Source: an uncultured Lachnospiraceae bacterium (GTDB taxonomy: Bacteria; Bacillota; Clostridia; Lachnospirales; Lachnospiraceae). From it: 6,706 nt of DNA. The stretch spans positions 1 to 6,706 of the forward strand of contig CAJUIM010000154.1 in the NCBI GenBank assembly GCA_910586275.1, in the 5' to 3' direction. Positions 4,424 through 6,706 of the stretch are shown in pieces; within the stretch, counting starts at the first letter, position 1; the number at the start of each line of letters is the position of its first letter. The notes under the pieces were generated by a model that was not told the DNA's origin, did not search any database, and was given only the letters and a program-made list of their open reading frames with translations. Both the position numbers and the translations under genes were made by a program.

Positions 4424-6418
4424 TCAGCGGTTGGTAAGAAGCCTCCGGTTGGCAGGATTTTCGTAGTCTTTGTGCACTCCGTCATCCTCATAAAGAAGAT
4501 ATTCCGCATCTTTATAACCGAGCAGCTGCAAGGTGCCCATATCAATACGTTCCACGCTTTCCGCAGCATCTGCCACAGGGATGCATTTGCCGGCACGGAT
4601 GAACAGGGGCACTTCATTGAGTTCGATTTCCACATAGTGATGCCCGGCCGCAAGTTCTTTCCGGTAAATGGTGCCGTCCGGCATAAACTTCACAAACATC
4701 ATTTCCTCGGGAAGATATACATAGCGTCCCCTTGCATTCTGGGTGTAAACCGGGGCAATCATGATTTCACTGCCTAACATCAGCTGGTCTTCCACCTGTG
4801 CGGCCATTTCGTCTCCGGGATATTCAAAGGCCAGCGGCTTAAAGTATAAGTCATCGGAGAGGGCGGCTTTCATATATTCACTGTACAGGTAAGGGAGAAG
4901 GCGGTAGCGCACTTCTATGATATGGCGGAAGTCTTCCGTCCCTTCGAACTGATAGCATTCCTGCTCTCTGGTGCCGAGGGCAGCATGGTTTCTCATAAGA
5001 GGAGTAAATACGCCGAGAGCCAGCCAACGCAATAACAGGTCCCTGGTAGTGTCCGCCCCGAAACCGCCCAAGTCGGCGCCGGTATACAGAAATCCGCACA
5101 TATTCAGGGAAGGCATCATTTTTAGGTTCAGCAGAATATGGGACCACCAGGACTTGTTGTCGCCGGTCCATATGCCGCCGTAACGGTGCATGCCGATATA
5201 AGAGGAGCGGGAGAACATTAAAAACCGTTTTTCCGGAGCAATGCGCTCAAAGGCTTCCCCGGCAGCCCTGGTCATATTATAGCCGAACAGGTTATGGATC
5301 TTGTCATGACGTATTTTCTGTCCGCCTGCCTGATGATAAAAAGCCGCATAGTCTTTTGGATTATTCGCTAAATTCATAATGACATATTTTATGTAAAAGG
5401 GAGGCACTTCATCGGTTTTGCCGTCTACGAATTTGCGCATGAGTTCCGTTAATTTTTCCAGTCCTTCCGGCGTATAGAAGATGGACGGCTCATTCATATC
5501 GTTCCAAAAACCTTCGATGCCCTGTTCGGTCAGGGTGCGGTAATAATCTCCGAACCACCGCCGCGCTTCCGGGTTTATCACATCGGGGAAGTGGGTATAT
5601 CCCGGCCAGACAGCCGCCACGAAATCGCTGCCGTCTTCTCTTTTGCAGAAATATCCGTTTGCCACCCCTTCCTCGTAAACCGGATAGCCTTTTTCTATTT
5701 TCACGCCGGCATCTATAATGGGGACAAGCCGTATGCCTTTGGCTTTCATCTCTTGTACGAAGTCCGGAAAGTCCGGGAAATTTTCTTCGTTCAAGGTGAA
5801 ATCCTTATAGTCCTGCATATAGTCGATATCCATGTAAATCATATCGATGGGGATGTGGTTTTCCCGGTAACCGTCCGCTGCTTTACGGAAGTCATCTTTT
5901 GTCTTATAGCCCCAGCGGCTCTGTCCGAAGCCGAAAGCGAATTTGGGCGGGATATAGCTTCTGCCGATGATTTTCCGGAACTGCTTCACAATGTCATAAG
6001 GGCTTTCTCCGTCTATTACATATAGGTATAAATCCGCTTCCCCGCAGGAGATAGTCAGCAGATCCGACCGGGTATAGCCGATATCAAAGGTAAGCTTTGC
6101 AGGATAGTCCACAAACAGGCCGAAGTTTTTGCTGCCGGCTATGATAAGGAAATTGTGAGCCGCATATAAGGATCTTTTGTCTTCGGTATGCTCCGGGTCG
6201 TCCGCGGCATCGCTGATATAGCAGTATCCCCGCTTATTGATGCCTCTGTTGGCTTCGCCCAGGCCATAGGCTATGTCGTTTTTTTCCAGTTGGCAGCGGA
6301 AGCAGAAGCCCTCGGTAAGGCTGATTTCCCCTACGGCAGGGATGCCTTCCGAGAGGGGGATGTCCGCGGTTACCGCCTCCGTTTCAAAGGGCTGTCCGTA
6401 TTTGAATTTCTGAACCAT
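4424..6418 (-). CDS. GH31 alpha-glucosidase, intracellular, isomaltase-like (664 aa)
   Basis: Retaining glycoside hydrolase of family 31, releasing glucose from the non-reducing ends of alpha-glucooligosaccharides. There is no signal peptide, so it should act in the cytoplasm on imported sugars. An N-terminal beta-sandwich (about 1-155) precedes the catalytic barrel (about 156-515) and short C-terminal beta domains. The family signature GFWNDMNE (303-310) gives Asp307 as nucleophile. WTGDN (417-421) gives Asp420 as acid/base. MDIDYM (196-201), FSRSSY (402-407) and MRNH (475-478) supply the usual substrate-binding Asp, Arg and His. Length and numbering match the structurally studied Ruminococcus obeum enzyme (about 663 aa, recalled), in which Trp169 favours alpha-1,6 over alpha-1,4 links; Trp169 is present here in QSRWG (166-170). 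AAGGAGG (complement of 6427-6433) lies eight bases upstream of the ATG. First gene of a leftward directon. The family call is near certain; the linkage preference is inferred. Confidence 0.97.
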   Translation of the reverse strand: MVQKFKYGQPFETEAVTADIPLSEGIPAVGEISLTEGFCFRCQLEKNDIAYGLGEANRGINKRGYCYISDAADDPEHTEDKRSLYAAHNFLIIAGSKNFGLFVDYPAKLTFDIGYTRSDLLTISCGEADLYLYVIDGESPYDIVKQFRKIIGRSYIPPKFAFGFGQSRWGYKTKDDFRKAADGYRENHIPIDMIYMDIDYMQDYKDFTLNEENFPDFPDFVQEMKAKGIRLVPIIDAGVKIEKGYPVYEEGVANGYFCKREDGSDFVAAVWPGYTHFPDVINPEARRWFGDYYRTLTEQGIEGFWNDMNEPSIFYTPEGLEKLTELMRKFVDGKTDEVPPFYIKYVIMNLANNPKDYAAFYHQAGGQKIRHDKIHNLFGYNMTRAAGEAFERIAPEKRFLMFSRSSYIGMHRYGGIWTGDNKSWWSHILLNLKMMPSLNMCGFLYTGADLGGFGADTTRDLLLRWLALGVFTPLMRNHAALGTREQECYQFEGTEDFRHIIEVRYRLLPYLYSEYMKAALSDDLYFKPLAFEYPGDEMAAQVEDQLMLGSEIMIAPVYTQNARGRYVYLPEEMMFVKFMPDGTIYRKELAAGHHYVEIELNEVPLFIRAGKCIPVADAAESVERIDMGTLQLLGYKDAEYLLYEDDGVHKDYENPANRRLLTNR

Positions 6419-6426
6419 TCTTTTTT

Positions 6427-6528
6427 CCTCCTTGCAAATAGCGTCTCACCTGTCTGCGCAGGATGCCGGATTGACCCTATGGGACAAGACTGCGGCTTTC
6501 GGTGGATTCGCATTGGATATATGAATGT
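6427..6528 (-). promoter_or_regulatory. Leader region of the alpha-glucosidase mRNA
   Basis: About 100 nt separate the predicted transcription start (near 6521-6523) from the ATG at 6418. The stretch ends in a strong AAGGAGG site (6427-6433). Only a short CCTG/CAGG stem was found on the transcribed strand (about 6450-6463), too small to call a regulatory RNA. I looked for a catabolite-control (cre, TGWAANCGNTNWCA) match around the promoter and leader and saw none that was convincing, so the sequence itself does not show how the gene is regulated. Confidence 0.4.
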
Positions 6529-6557
6529 ATTATAAGGGATTATGGGAGGATTGGCAA
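6529..6557 (-). promoter_or_regulatory. Sigma-A-type promoter of the GH31 operon
   Basis: Read on the - strand, TTGCCA (-35, complement of 6552-6557) and a perfect TATAAT (-10, complement of 6529-6534) are separated by exactly 17 bases. There is no extended -10 TG. Being the only good match upstream of the GH31 gene, it probably drives the whole leftward four-gene unit. Confidence 0.75.
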
Positions 6558-6706
6558 TGGGATTAATCTTTCAAACACGGAAATCAATTTTCGGCTTTAT
6601 GCCTGCGCCGACATTTCCGTTCAGAGCATCGGCAGGGACAGTCTGCACCGCATGGCAGTCTCCCGGCATGGCGCTCCCTTCCGTCCGGCGGCTGCGGTAT
6701 ATTGTG
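6558..6706. other. Unassigned edge region with open + strand frames
   Basis: No supported gene. On the + strand, ATG at 6557 preceded by GGGAGG (6544-6549, seven bases) opens a 50-codon frame to the window edge. A second + frame is open from 6475 to the edge (77 codons, possible GTG at 6502) and includes the peptide INLSNTEINFRLYA. The first would start inside the -35 box of the leftward promoter. Neither peptide resembles a family I know, and on the - strand all three frames close within about 45 codons. It may be the start of a divergent gene, part of a dispersed non-coding repeat, or chance. Confidence 0.25.

Noticed and set aside
4115..4777. 220-codon rightward open frame
   Set aside because: Antisense to both the Cys-rich gene and the 3' end of the GH31 gene, spanning the gap between them. 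It has no domain pattern, and the sense genes are secure.
5591..6025. 144-codon rightward open frame, and another at 6188-6535
   Set aside because: Both lie opposite the GH31 gene, whose catalytic motifs are unambiguous. The second also runs through the GH31 promoter and Shine-Dalgarno.
6419..6706. cre catabolite-repression operator upstream of the glucosidase
   Set aside because: No stretch matches the TGWAANCGNTNWCA pattern well enough; the closest, near the -35 box, lacks the central CG.

Overview
The window reads like a chromosome segment of a gut-type Firmicute, most likely Lachnospiraceae (Blautia / Ruminococcus obeum neighbourhood). The evidence is strong AGGAGG-type ribosome binding sites, Gram-positive sigma-A-like promoters, moderate base composition, a DUF3788-type protein, and a GH31 alpha-glucosidase whose length and active-site numbering agree with the R. 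obeum enzyme as I remember it. This placement is an inference; no marker gene is present.

Left half (+ strand). A sigma-A-type promoter (188-216) and a short leader with a hairpin precede two membrane-protein genes, 287-1639 and 1898-2941. The two products are diverged paralogues. Each has an N-terminal anchor, an extracytoplasmic domain of similar length with a shared LEG-x-Y block, a second membrane segment starting near residue 187, and a cytoplasmic C-terminal domain. The first protein has an extra pair of membrane segments inserted before that C-terminal domain. Almost the whole 258-base gap between them (1655-1874) folds back on itself as one long imperfect hairpin with a 27-pair apical arm, and it stops just before the second gene's ribosome binding site. 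It is either a structured intercistronic RNA or a MITE-like dispersed repeat.

Middle (2942-3141). This is a convergent intergenic region with a 17-position hairpin suited to act as a shared, bidirectional terminator, plus a second, smaller hairpin.

Right half (- strand, read right to left). A good promoter (6529-6557) is followed by a roughly 100-nt leader and then a four-gene directon: GH31 alpha-glucosidase (6418-4424), a ten-cysteine small protein (4396-3947), a two-helix small membrane protein (3882-3604) and a DUF3788-family protein (3576-3142). Gaps are 27, 64 and 27 bases, so co-transcription is likely. The 64-base gap holds a perfect 12-bp hairpin whose T-tract points against the direction of the operon. 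The glucosidase lacks a signal peptide and should release glucose from imported alpha-glucooligosaccharides. Trp169 suggests a preference for alpha-1,6 links. What the three small partners do is unknown.

The ends (1-187 and 6558-6706) hold no gene I can support. No tRNA, rRNA, CRISPR, transposase or phage gene was seen.
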